Below, one piece after another: positions 14,803 through 22,734 of a stretch of DNA of 64,000 nucleotides. Numbering within the stretch: position 1 is the stretch's first letter; each line of letters begins with the position of its first letter. The notes under the pieces were generated by a model, which saw nothing but the letters and a program-made list of their open reading frames with translations, searched no databases and had not been told where the DNA came from. The DNA is from Verrucosispora sp. WMMD573 (GTDB taxonomy: Bacteria > Actinomycetota > Actinomycetes > Mycobacteriales > Micromonosporaceae). Both the position numbers and the translations under genes were made by a program. The DNA is taken from NCBI RefSeq assembly GCF_027497175.1, contig NZ_CP114901.1, forward strand, positions 2,170,001 through 2,234,000, given 5' to 3'.

Positions 14803-16251
14803 ATGACGCGACGGAGGCACACGTACCGCAAGTGGTCAGCGGTGACCGCCGCCCTGATGATGGCGGCGATCAGCTCCCTGGTGGGGCCGGCCGCTCCGGC
14901 GCGGGCCGCCGCCGTCACGTTCACCAACCCGGTGGCCGAGCAGCGTGCCGATCCGCACATCTACCGGCACACCGACGGCTACTACTACTTCACCGCCACG
15001 GTGCCCGAGTACGACCGGATCGTGCTGCGCCGTGCCACCACCCTTCAGGGGCTGGCCACCGCGACCGAGCGGGTGATCTGGCGTCGGCACGCCAGCGGCG
15101 AGATGGGCGCACACATCTGGGCTCCGGAGATCCACTTCATCGACGGCCGGTGGTACGTCTACTTCGCCGCCGGCCGCACCGACGACATCTGGGCCATCCG
15201 GCCGTACGTGTTGGAGAGCAGCGCCGCGAACCCGCTCGACGGCCCGTGGACAGAGCGGGGCCAACTCCAGCCGGCGCGCAGCAGCTTCTCCCTCGACGCC
15301 ACCACCTTCGTGCACCACGGCCAGCGCTACCTGGCCTGGGCGGAGTACGCCGGCAGCAACTCGAACATCTACCTCGCCCGAGCCGTCAACCCCTGGACGT
15401 ACGCGGGCACCCCGACTCTGATCGCCACCCCGACGTACGCCTGGGAGACCCGGGGTTACCGGGTGAACGAGGGACCGGCGGTGCTGATCCGCAACGGCCG
15501 GGTCTTCATGACCTACTCGGCGAGCGCCACCGACGCCAGCTACGCGGTCGGGCTGCTCACCGCCTCGGCGAACAGTGACCTGCTGAACCCGGCGTCGTGG
15601 AGCAAGCGCGCCACACCGGTGCTGGCCAGCGACAGCCGCACCGGCCAGTACGGCCCGGGGCACAACTCGTTCACCGTCGCCGAGGACGGCAGCGATGTGA
15701 TCGTCTACCACTCCCGCAACTACGAGCGGTACCTCGGCAACGGCTACGACCCGCTGAGCGACCCGAACCGGCGGACCCGGATCCAGCGGGTCTACTGGAA
15801 CGCCGACGGCACCCCGAACTTCGGCGTACCGGTGCCGGACGGCCTGACCCCGGTTCGGCTACGCGCTCACGACCTGCCCGACCGCTACCTGCGGCACTGG
15901 GAGTTCCGGGTCCGGTTGGAGCCGGACGTGACGACCCTGGCCGACTCCCAGTTCCGGATCGTCGCGGGTCTGTCGAACTCCGCGGCGATCTCGCTGGAGT
16001 CGACCAACTATCCCGGCTACTACCTGCGGCACCGTAACCACCAGATCTGGGTGGAACGCAACGACGGCTCGAACCTGTTCCGGCAGGACGCCACCTTCAC
16101 CCGAAGGGCCGGGCTCGCCGACACGACGAAGGTGTCCCTGGAGTCGGTGAACTTCCCCGGCCAGTACGTCCGCCATCGCGACGGCCTGCTCTACCTGGAG
16201 GCGGTACCGGACGCGGGCGGACGTGCGTCGGCCACCTTCGCCCTGGAGTAG
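14803..16251 (+). CDS. Secreted GH43-type glycoside hydrolase with C-terminal AbfB-like module
   Basis: A 482-residue protein starting at ATG 14803 after a GGGAGGG site. Residues 1-36 are a signal peptide with an Arg-rich n-region (MTRRRHTYRK), hydrophobic core and an ARAAA cleavage region; the arginines are not a canonical twin-Arg motif. The catalytic five-blade propeller starts at TNPVAEQRADPHIYR. Candidate catalytic residues are D50 (base), D165 in SLDAT (pKa modulator) and E223 in VNEGPA (acid). From about residue 345 a beta-trefoil-like AbfB/CBM42 module follows (RAHDLPDRYLRHW, SLESTNYPGYYLRH, SLESVNFPGQYVRHR), which binds arabinofuranose side chains. So an extracellular alpha-L-arabinofuranosidase acting on plant arabinan/arabinoxylan is likely. 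A LacI-type operator precedes it. Confidence 0.88.
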   Translation: MTRRRHTYRKWSAVTAALMMAAISSLVGPAAPARAAAVTFTNPVAEQRADPHIYRHTDGYYYFTATVPEYDRIVLRRATTLQGLATATERVIWRRHASGEMGAHIWAPEIHFIDGRWYVYFAAGRTDDIWAIRPYVLESSAANPLDGPWTERGQLQPARSSFSLDATTFVHHGQRYLAWAEYAGSNSNIYLARAVNPWTYAGTPTLIATPTYAWETRGYRVNEGPAVLIRNGRVFMTYSASATDASYAVGLLTASANSDLLNPASWSKRATPVLASDSRTGQYGPGHNSFTVAEDGSDVIVYHSRNYERYLGNGYDPLSDPNRRTRIQRVYWNADGTPNFGVPVPDGLTPVRLRAHDLPDRYLRHWEFRVRLEPDVTTLADSQFRIVAGLSNSAAISLESTNYPGYYLRHRNHQIWVERNDGSNLFRQDATFTRRAGLADTTKVSLESVNFPGQYVRHRDGLLYLEAVPDAGGRASATFALE

Positions 16252-16410
16252 ACCGTCGCGGCCGTCGAGATCACCGACGCGTCGATCACCCGTCAGATCA
16301 GACCGGCCGGGTAGCCGCCGGATTCAAGTGGCCCGGCCCGCCGACACTCGTGGCGTGCCGGGACCGCCGGCAGGTCGGGTGGGCACCTCAGCACGACCTG
16401 CCGGCGGGGT

Positions 16411-17202
16411 TCACCTGGTGGCGGGACGTCGGGTGAGGGCGAACCCGACCACGCCCGCGACCGCGGCCAGCATTCCGCCGATGCTGGTCCAGATCCAGCG
16501 GGAGCCGGCCTCGGGCAGCCAACCGGTGAGGCTCAGGCTCCAGCCGTCGTCCCCGTCGCCCGCCGGTGCGATCGTCGGTTCGGCGTCCAGAACGGTGCCG
16601 GCGTTGGTAGGTGGTACCAGCTCCGCTTCCAGCCTGCCGTCGTCGGCGGAGGTGCCGGCGTCGTCGGTGGTCGAGACCAGCAGGTCCACGTCGATCGGCA
16701 GGCCGAGGTCGGGCTCGGGCACGTCGACCACGGCCAGGCGCACGTAGTAGGTGCCGGGCAGTGGGTCGCCGGACCATGGTTCGGCCCACGGGCGCACCCG
16801 CCGCATCGCGCAGCCGATGTCGACGGTACGCGCCGCGGCGTCGGCGGTCGGCGTCTGCGCACCGGCCGTGCACGCCTGCCGGCGGCGCAGCCCGTCGAAG
16901 ACCTCCACGGTCCAGGTGGATCGGCCGTTGCGGTTCTGCGCGAGGGTGACCGTCGCGGTGATCTCGTGGATCTCACCCGCAGCCGCCGGGAACGACCAGT
17001 AGAGGTATTCACCGGTCGAGGCGGCGACCCGGACGGGTTGGCCGGCGGCGACCGGGGTAGCGGTGAGGTACGAGGTGCCGGCCCTGGTGACGGTGACGGC
17101 ACCCGGGGAAGGGGTGGGGGTCGGCGCGGCGAGCGCCGTGCCGGGGGTCAGGGCGACACCGGCGGCGATCAGCGCGGCGGCGGTTGCCCAACGGATACGC
17201 AT
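16411..17202 (-). CDS. Secreted, C-terminally anchored protein; partner of vWA protein
   Basis: A 263-residue protein with a signal peptide (residues 1-25, cut near ALAAP), a Pro/Thr linker, and a beta-rich region: GEYLYWSFPAAAGEIHEITATV resembles bacterial pre-peptidase or jelly-roll repeats. Cys residues near 110 and 130 could form a disulfide. The acidic stretch at about 185-220 leads to one TM helix (about 240-258) and a short basic tail (TRRPATR), giving a type I anchor with the bulk outside. It starts 3 bp after the vWA gene's stop; its ribosome site GGAGGA at 17211-17216 lies inside the vWA gene, so the two are co-translated. I do not recognise a defined family. A two-protein surface complex is inferred. 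Confidence 0.75.
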   Translation of the reverse strand: MRIRWATAAALIAAGVALTPGTALAAPTPTPSPGAVTVTRAGTSYLTATPVAAGQPVRVAASTGEYLYWSFPAAAGEIHEITATVTLAQNRNGRSTWTVEVFDGLRRRQACTAGAQTPTADAAARTVDIGCAMRRVRPWAEPWSGDPLPGTYYVRLAVVDVPEPDLGLPIDVDLLVSTTDDAGTSADDGRLEAELVPPTNAGTVLDAEPTIAPAGDGDDGWSLSLTGWLPEAGSRWIWTSIGGMLAAVAGVVGFALTRRPATR

Positions 17203-17205
17203 CTC

Positions 17206-18522
17206 TCAGTTCCTCCAGGTGGCTACCCACCAGCGGGTGAGCAGGCCGGTGACGAGCCCGGTGAGCAGGCCGGCCAGGGTCAGCAGGAGCAGCAGCACCC
17301 AGCCGCGGCCCAGGTCGGGCCCGTCCGGGGCGGACGACGCGGCGACCACGTCGATGGTCAGCTCGACGGGCATGCCCGGGTCCGCCGCGGTGCCCGCTCG
17401 GGGTGAGAACATGTTGCTGACCACCAGGCAGACGGTGGTGACGGCCGAGGGCGCGCTGACTTGCGGCGTCGGGTCGGTCTCCTCGGCCCGCTCGGCGTCG
17501 TCCCCGGCCGACCAACGAAGGCCGGTGGAGATCACGTCGGTACGTCCGCTGCCGGCGTCCACTCCGCGGACCAGCTCCCGGCCGTCCGCCGTGGTGGCCC
17601 GCAGCAGTACGCCGTGGTCGGGATTGACCGGGCGGTCGAGCGCGATGCTGACCGAGGCCCGTAGCTCCTGCCCCGGCCGTACCGGCACCCGGTACCAGCG
17701 ATGCTCGGAAAAGGTCTCCCGGTCCGTGTAGACGCCGGGAGAAAGCAGGGGCGCACCGGGGCAGGCGTTCGTCCCGTCGACCTTCGCCGGGGTGGTGGCG
17801 TAGGTGTCGCGGGCCCGGTCCACCAGTTGCTTCAGCCGGTCGGTCAGATCCTCGGCGCTCTGCGCGGCCGTGTAGGTGCCGCCGGTGGCGGCGGCGATGC
17901 AGAGCAACTGCCGGCGCACCTTCTCGTCCGGTGCGAGACCGAGGGTGTCCACCACCAGCGTGGTGCCCCTGGCGGCCAGTTCCCGGGCCACCTCGCAGGG
18001 GTCCGGTGGGGCGCAGGTGTCCTCGCCGTCGGTGATAAGCACGATCCGGCGGGCGGTGGCACCGGTACCGAGATCCTTGGCAGCCTCGCGCAGGGCGAGC
18101 CCGACCGGGGTGAAGCCGGTCGGGCGCAGGCTCGCCACGGCGGCCTTGGCCTGCGCCCGGTCGACTGGGCCGACCGGCACGATCTGCTGGGTGTCCAGGC
18201 AGCCCTGCTGCTTGTTCTTGCCCTGGTACGTGGCGCCCAGCACCCGGATGCCCAGCTGGGTCTCGTCGGGCAGCGCGTCCACCACCTCGCCGAACGCCTG
18301 CTGGGCCACCGAGATCCGGCTGCGTCCGTCGATGTCGGCGGCTCGCATCGAGCCACTCACATCCAGTACGAGCTGCACCCGGGGTGGCTCGGTGGGCGGT
18401 TCCGCCCGGTCGTCGGCGAGTGCCGGCACCGGGCCGGCCAGCGTGGTCGCCGTCAGCATCCCGAGGAGGGCGGCTGACGACCATCTCTTGTTGATCACCG
18501 AGCGGAGTGTAGACAAGTCCAT
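17206..18522 (-). CDS. Secreted vWA-domain protein with C-terminal membrane anchor
   Basis: A 438-residue protein. Residues 1-36 are a signal peptide (cleavage near PALAD). The von Willebrand A domain spans about 47-235 and keeps the MIDAS metal site: DVSGSMRAAD (DxSxS), TGFTPVG (Thr), and LITDGEDTC (Asp). Residues 236-390 are a beta-rich region with PGQELRASVSIALD, related in style to the partner protein. A TM helix sits at about 408-430 with a short cytoplasmic end (RWWVATWRN). Paired Cys in and after the vWA domain suggest disulfides. Characterised vWA proteins of this kind bind ligands through a divalent metal, but none like this is known to me. It lies 48 bp from the PPTase gene and upstream of its anchor partner, co-directional. 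Confidence 0.85.
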   Translation of the reverse strand: MDLSTLRSVINKRWSSAALLGMLTATTLAGPVPALADDRAEPPTEPPRVQLVLDVSGSMRAADIDGRSRISVAQQAFGEVVDALPDETQLGIRVLGATYQGKNKQQGCLDTQQIVPVGPVDRAQAKAAVASLRPTGFTPVGLALREAAKDLGTGATARRIVLITDGEDTCAPPDPCEVARELAARGTTLVVDTLGLAPDEKVRRQLLCIAAATGGTYTAAQSAEDLTDRLKQLVDRARDTYATTPAKVDGTNACPGAPLLSPGVYTDRETFSEHRWYRVPVRPGQELRASVSIALDRPVNPDHGVLLRATTADGRELVRGVDAGSGRTDVISTGLRWSAGDDAERAEETDPTPQVSAPSAVTTVCLVVSNMFSPRAGTAADPGMPVELTIDVVAASSAPDGPDLGRGWVLLLLLTLAGLLTGLVTGLLTRWWVATWRN

Positions 18523-18570
18523 TCAGGACACATCAGCCGGTCGCCGGTCGCGGTGCCGCCGTGCCGTGCG

Positions 18571-19227
18571 CTACCGGGGGGCGAGCGTGGCGGCCGTGCG
18601 TACGAGGTCGGCATCGACCGCGAAGCGGCCGCTGATCAGGGTAGGCGGGTGGTCGACCGACGCCTCGGTGACCCGGGCGGGGGAGATCCGCGCGGTGAAC
18701 GTGCCGGCGTCGGGATCGAGCCGCACCAGGGCGTCGTGAAAGTCGAGCCAGTTGCCGACGACCGGATGCCACACCTTGTAGACGGTCTCCTTCGCACTGA
18801 AGATCACCGCCGGCCAGTGGATGTCCGGTGGTAGTTGTGCGACCTGCTCGTCCTCCTCGGGCAGGCAGATCAGCCGGCGTACCCCCGCACTGAGTTCGCG
18901 ATGTTGCTCGGCGTCCATGCCGACCGCCCGGATCTCGTCGCTACGGGCGACGGCTGCGGCGCAGTAGCCGCGGGTGTGCGTGATGGTGCCGACCAGGCCG
19001 GCCGGCCAGACGGGTGAGCGGTCGGCGGCGGCCGGTACGGCGGCCGGCGGCAGGCCGAGCGCGGCCATGGCGCGGCGGGCGCACATCCGGCCGGCGGTGA
19101 AGTCCCGGCGGCGGCTGTCCACCGCGCGGTCGCCGAGACAGGCCGCCTCGGCCGCGTGCAACCGGCCGGACCAGTCGTCCGGCCCCGCCACGGCCACCGC
19201 GACGGCGGGTGGGAGCAGATCACGCAC
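18571..19227 (-). CDS. 4'-phosphopantetheinyl transferase, EntD type
   Basis: A 218-residue enzyme that moves the phosphopantetheine arm from CoA to carrier proteins of polyketide, peptide or fatty acid synthases. Motifs: GTITHTRGYCAAAV (about residue 85, P2-type), VGMDAEQHREL (about residues 104-114; Mg-binding Asp/Glu) and FSAKETVYKVW (about residue 150; catalytic Glu/Lys). This fits the EntD/Npt class by size and by HTRGY. The start GTG 19227 has GGAG 6 nt upstream; upstream in-frame codons give a low-complexity run without homology. No synthase genes are nearby, so it probably serves clusters elsewhere, as is common for such broad PPTases. Confidence 0.92.
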   Translation of the reverse strand: MRDLLPPAVAVAVAGPDDWSGRLHAAEAACLGDRAVDSRRRDFTAGRMCARRAMAALGLPPAAVPAAADRSPVWPAGLVGTITHTRGYCAAAVARSDEIRAVGMDAEQHRELSAGVRRLICLPEEDEQVAQLPPDIHWPAVIFSAKETVYKVWHPVVGNWLDFHDALVRLDPDAGTFTARISPARVTEASVDHPPTLISGRFAVDADLVRTAATLAPR

Positions 19228-19460
19228 CTGCGGCTCCGGAGTAGTGCTTTCGGCCGGTGGTGCCGGTACCAGCGACCGGCGACGATGGATGCTTCCGGTC
19301 GATGCAGTGCCCGGAGCGGGTCGCGGCGGCCATGGTTGGTCAACGTACCGCAACGACGTAACGCCGCTGCGTTCCCGGGCGCTGTAGATAAGCACGGGCA
19401 CGTTCGACCCGGCGGTGGGCGGCATAGCCCGCCGTCACGGTGGAGACGGAGAGGAGCGCG

Positions 19461-19766
19461 ATGACGGGTGTTACGGATCGCTCGGGTGTCACGGTGGCGG
19501 CGGCGGACGGAGCCGCGTCACCCGGGCGGGCGGGCGAGCACGCCCCGGTGACCCCCGAATGGACGTGTGGCACCTGTGGGGCCGAGTGGCCCTGTGCCCC
19601 GAAACGGGAGCAGCTGCTGACCGAATACGGCGTGGATCGGCCGATGCTCAGTGTCTACCTGGGCGCCTGTCTCGCCGCCGCCGCCGAGGATCTGCATCTC
19701 GCCGGGTCGACGTCGTTGCAGGAGAGGTTCTTCGGCTGGTTGCCGCCCCGCCCGAGACGACACTGA
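19461..19766 (+). CDS. Small CxxC...WPC conserved hypothetical protein
   Basis: A 101-residue protein starting at ATG 19461 with GAGAGGAG upstream. After a 30-residue Ala/Gly/Thr-rich segment it has WTCGTCGAEWPC (residues about 35-46), three cysteines with C-x2-C-x5-C spacing, then KREQLLTEYG, a helical LSVYLGACLAAAAEDL and a final FFGWLPPRPRRH. I recall short Micromonosporaceae proteins with the same TCxxCGxxWPC start and FLGWL end, some labelled 'flavin reductase'. Nothing in this sequence supports that label. The Cys set might bind metal, with a fourth ligand missing unless the protein is oligomeric. It is divergent from the PPTase gene (233 bp) and convergent with the mannosyltransferase gene. 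Function unknown. Confidence 0.7.
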   Translation: MTGVTDRSGVTVAAADGAASPGRAGEHAPVTPEWTCGTCGAEWPCAPKREQLLTEYGVDRPMLSVYLGACLAAAAEDLHLAGSTSLQERFFGWLPPRPRRH

Positions 19767-20004
19767 CCATCTCGTCCGTACGACATGGACGTGCTTCGAT
19801 CCCGGGCGATGTCACGGGGAGCTGAGTGGCTGGACGCAACGGTTCAGCCATCCGTCGGACGGTGGCTCCGGGCGGCGCAACGTCCCCGAGGAGTCACGCT
19901 GCGACAACCCTGGTCGCAACTTCTTGTCGCATTCAGCATTCGTCGGAAATCTGACTGACGCCGCACCGTTGTGCCCTTGGTCGCGGGTGGTTAAGCTGCT
20001 GGTG

Positions 20005-20050
20005 CGCGCCCCAATCGCCCGCTTCCCCCGTGGCAGGCGATCGGGGCGCG
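20005..20050. terminator. Stem-loop with C-rich loop
   Basis: Arms 20005-20019 (CGCGCCCCAATCGCC) and 20036-20050 pair over 15 bp with one G-U; the 16-nt loop contains CCCCC. It may be part of a bidirectional terminator or the end of a small RNA. Confidence 0.5.
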
Positions 20051-20061
20051 TCCTATTTCCG

Positions 20062-20099
20062 ACGCAGGGCCCGTACGCCGAGGCGTACGGGCCCTGCGT
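20062..20099. terminator. Bidirectional terminator hairpin
   Basis: Perfect 18-bp arms, 20062-20079 (ACGCAGGGCCCGTACGCC) and 20082-20099, with a 2-nt centre. It lies 5 bp from the stop codon of the minus-strand mannosyltransferase gene, and 300 bp past the convergent plus-strand gene, as expected for a terminator. Confidence 0.8.
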
Positions 20100-20103
20100 G
20101 GTG

Positions 20104-21792
20104 TCAGATCCAGCGGCCGTTCAACCACATCCGTGCGGACCAGTCCTCGTACGGCAACACCGAGCCGACGAAGATCGGATAGAAGTACGCGAAGCAGAGG
20201 ACGACAAGCGCCACGTACGCCCCGGCGATCACCCCGCCGACCAGCCGGCGGTCCCGGCTGGCCTCCTCGTGGGCGCCGGTCACGGCCAGGGCGCCGCTCG
20301 GACCGGCCGGCGAGGCGATGGCGCCCAGCACGTAGACCACGGCTAGCACCAGGAACGGCAGCGTGGGCGCGGCGTAGAAGGAGAACATCGTCCGGCCGTC
20401 GAGGGCGAACCAGAACCAGGGCAGCAGCCCGGCGGCCACGGCGAGCAGGATCGCTCCGGCGCGCCAGTCCCGGCGGGCCAGGCCGAGCCAGACCAGTGCC
20501 ACCAGCGCCGGCAGGAAGGACCACCACAGCAGCGGGGTACCCAGCAGCAGTACCTCCTCGGCGCAGCTCGCCGCGCCACAGGGGCCCTCTCCGGTCCAGT
20601 GGAACGCCACCGGCCGGCCCAGCAGCAGCCACTGCCACGGCCACGACTGGTACTTGTGTGGGTCGTCGAGCTGGCTGTGGAAGCCCAGCGCCGCCTGGTG
20701 GTACTGAATCAGGTTCCACAGCGGGCCGACGAGGGGCGCGTCGCTGAGCCCGGCGTCCGGATACCGCTCGGCGAGCCGGTAGTAGCCCTCCTGGCTCAAC
20801 AACCAACCGGACCACGTGGCGACGTACGTCACCGCCATCAGCACACCGGCGAGCACCATCCAGGGCACGCCGTCGAGCAGGGTGTCCCGCCACGGCCGGG
20901 GTACCCCGGCCGACCGCCGGGCGCCGACGTCCCAGAGGAGCATCAGCAGGGCGAAGACGGGTACGAAGAACAGCGCGCTCCACTTCACCCCGAAGGCACA
21001 ACCGAGCAGCACCCCGGTCGCCAGCCGCCACCAGGGCCAGTTCCGCCACCCGCCGGCCGGGCGACCGGCCCGCCCCCGGGCGGTCGGATCCAGCCCGGCC
21101 TCCAGTGCCCGGGCCCATCGGCGGCGGGTCGCGTCGCGGTCCAGCACGAGCGCGCCGAAGGTGGCCAGGATGAAGAAGAGCAGGAAGATGTCGAGCAGCG
21201 CGGTGCGGGAGAGCACCAGATGGAACCCGTCGACCGCGAGCAGCAGGCCGGCGGCGCAGCCCAGCACAGTGGAGCGGAACATCCGACGGCCGATGCGGAC
21301 CATGAGCAGCACGGACAGGGTGCCCAGCAGCGCCGCCGAGAAGCGCCAGCCGAATTCCGGCGCGGTGGTGAACAGGTGGCCGGGTACCGAGATGCCGTGT
21401 TCGGCGTCGCTGTAGCCGAAGGCCCACTCGCCGAAGCCGATCAACCACTTGCCCAGCGGCGGGTGGACCACGTACGACGGCGCGTTGTTCGTGTAGTTCC
21501 ACTCCACGCTCTTGTCGATCAGCCCCCAGCCGTCCCGGGCGTAGTAGACCTCGTCGAAGATCTTGCCGGGCGGATGGCTGAGATTCGCGAACCGGAGAAC
21601 CGCCGCGATGACCACGACCACCGCCGTGGCCAGCCATGAACGATCGTCCAGCCCGGCCTCGACGGTGGCCAGCCGGCGGCGGATCGCCGCCGGGACGCCA
21701 CCCCCCGCCGAACCGGTGGCGGTGGCTGTGGTCGCTCCCGGCTCCGCGGGCTGGTCGGGGCTCGCGCTCTGTGCTGTCGACGCACTCGTCAC
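20104..21792 (-). CDS. pmt: Polyprenyl-phosphate-mannose protein mannosyltransferase (GT39)
   Basis: A 562-residue integral membrane enzyme with about 11 TM helices that transfers mannose from polyprenyl-phosphate-mannose to Ser/Thr of exported proteins. After a Ser/Ala/Thr-rich cytosolic start, the first external loop has PPGKIFDEVYYARDGW, holding the D-E pair needed for catalysis in bacterial and yeast PMTs. Later ones are VVHPPLGKWLIGFGE and LSRTALLDIFLLFFIL. GTG 21792 is taken as start; TTG 21813 is an alternative. It is divergent from rsmI (84 bp), an arrangement also seen in other actinomycetes. Ser/Thr-rich secreted proteins, such as the vWA pair nearby, are plausible targets (inference). 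Confidence 0.93.
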   Translation of the reverse strand: MTSASTAQSASPDQPAEPGATTATATGSAGGGVPAAIRRRLATVEAGLDDRSWLATAVVVVIAAVLRFANLSHPPGKIFDEVYYARDGWGLIDKSVEWNYTNNAPSYVVHPPLGKWLIGFGEWAFGYSDAEHGISVPGHLFTTAPEFGWRFSAALLGTLSVLLMVRIGRRMFRSTVLGCAAGLLLAVDGFHLVLSRTALLDIFLLFFILATFGALVLDRDATRRRWARALEAGLDPTARGRAGRPAGGWRNWPWWRLATGVLLGCAFGVKWSALFFVPVFALLMLLWDVGARRSAGVPRPWRDTLLDGVPWMVLAGVLMAVTYVATWSGWLLSQEGYYRLAERYPDAGLSDAPLVGPLWNLIQYHQAALGFHSQLDDPHKYQSWPWQWLLLGRPVAFHWTGEGPCGAASCAEEVLLLGTPLLWWSFLPALVALVWLGLARRDWRAGAILLAVAAGLLPWFWFALDGRTMFSFYAAPTLPFLVLAVVYVLGAIASPAGPSGALAVTGAHEEASRDRRLVGGVIAGAYVALVVLCFAYFYPIFVGSVLPYEDWSARMWLNGRWI

Positions 21793-21876
21793 CCGGCGAT
21801 CGTAGGCTGCCAAGGGGGTCGGTGGTGCCTGTCGTCCCCATATCCGGTACGCCCGTCGATGAAGGAGTGCGCTGTC

Positions 21877-22725
21877 GTGGGTGAAATGTCCGAAACCGGT
21901 CGCCTGATTCTGCTCGGCGCGCCGCTCGGCAATCCCGCCGACGCCTCCACCCGACTACGGGACACCCTCGCCGCCGCTGATGTGGTCGCCGCCGAGGACA
22001 CCCGCCGGCTGAGCCGACTCGCCCGCGATCTCGACGTGACCATTCCCGGCCGGATCGTCTCGTATTTCGAGGGCAACGAGGACCGGCGCACCCCGGAGCT
22101 GGTCGAGGTGCTCAGCGAGGGATACGTGGTAGCGCTGGTCACCGACGGTGGCATGCCGAGCGTCTCCGACCCCGGCTACCGGTTGGTTCGCGCCGCCCTG
22201 GACGCCGGGGTGCCGGTCACCGCCGCGCCCGGTCCCAGCGCCGTCACCACCGCCCTGGCCCTGTCCGGGCTGCCGTGCGACAGGTTCTGCTTCGAAGGGT
22301 TCCTGCCCCGTGCCCCCGGCGCCCGGCGCGCCCGGTTGCGGGCACTGGCCGCCGAGGAACGGACGTTGGTTCTCTTCGAAGCGCCGCACCGGATCGCCGC
22401 CGCGCTGACCGACCTGGCCGACACGTTCGGCCCCGACCGGCCCGCCGCCGTCTGCCGCGAGCTGACCAAGACGTACGAGGAGGTGCTGCGTCGCCCGCTC
22501 GGTGAGTTGGCCCGGTGGGCCGCCGACGGCGACCCGCGCGGCGAGATCACCCTCGTGGTGGCCGGTGCGCCCGCCACACCTGCCGTCCGTCCCGACGACG
22601 CCGCGCTGCGCGCGGCGGTGGCCGAGCGGGAGGCGGCGGGCCGGAGCCGCCGGGACGCGATCACTGACGTCGCGGCCGAGTACGGGTTGCGCCGGCGTGA
22701 CGTCTACACGCTCGTGCACCAGTGA
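21877..22725 (+). CDS. rsmI: 16S rRNA (cytidine-1402-2'-O)-methyltransferase RsmI
   Basis: A 282-residue SAM-dependent enzyme that methylates the 2'-OH of C1402 in the ribosomal decoding centre. The tetrapyrrole-methylase fold is shown by LILLGAPLGNPADASTRL, the conserved AEDTRRLSRL, SYFEGNED, LVTDGGMPSVSDPGYRLV and AAPGPSAVTTALALSGLP. GTG 21877 follows AAGGAG with 9-nt spacing; ATG 21886 is also possible and starts closer to the fold. C-terminal residues 215-282 form the usual helical extension. It is co-directional with nothing immediate; the gene after it is on the opposite strand. Confidence 0.95.
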   Translation: MGEMSETGRLILLGAPLGNPADASTRLRDTLAAADVVAAEDTRRLSRLARDLDVTIPGRIVSYFEGNEDRRTPELVEVLSEGYVVALVTDGGMPSVSDPGYRLVRAALDAGVPVTAAPGPSAVTTALALSGLPCDRFCFEGFLPRAPGARRARLRALAAEERTLVLFEAPHRIAAALTDLADTFGPDRPAAVCRELTKTYEEVLRRPLGELARWAADGDPRGEITLVVAGAPATPAVRPDDAALRAAVAEREAAGRSRRDAITDVAAEYGLRRRDVYTLVHQ

Positions 22726-22734
22726 GGCCAGGCG

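Larger units (their letters stand above)
19767..20103. other. 337-bp intergenic region with two hairpins, no gene supported
   Basis: Between two convergent genes. Bases 19767-20000 show no coding pattern. The right half has two inverted repeats, at 20005-20050 and 20062-20099, listed separately. A short RNA ending at these hairpins is possible but unproven. Confidence 0.5.

Noticed and set aside
19767..20103. 6C RNA
   Set aside because: Only one C-rich loop with five Cs; the two-loop pattern of 6C RNA could not be confirmed by eye.
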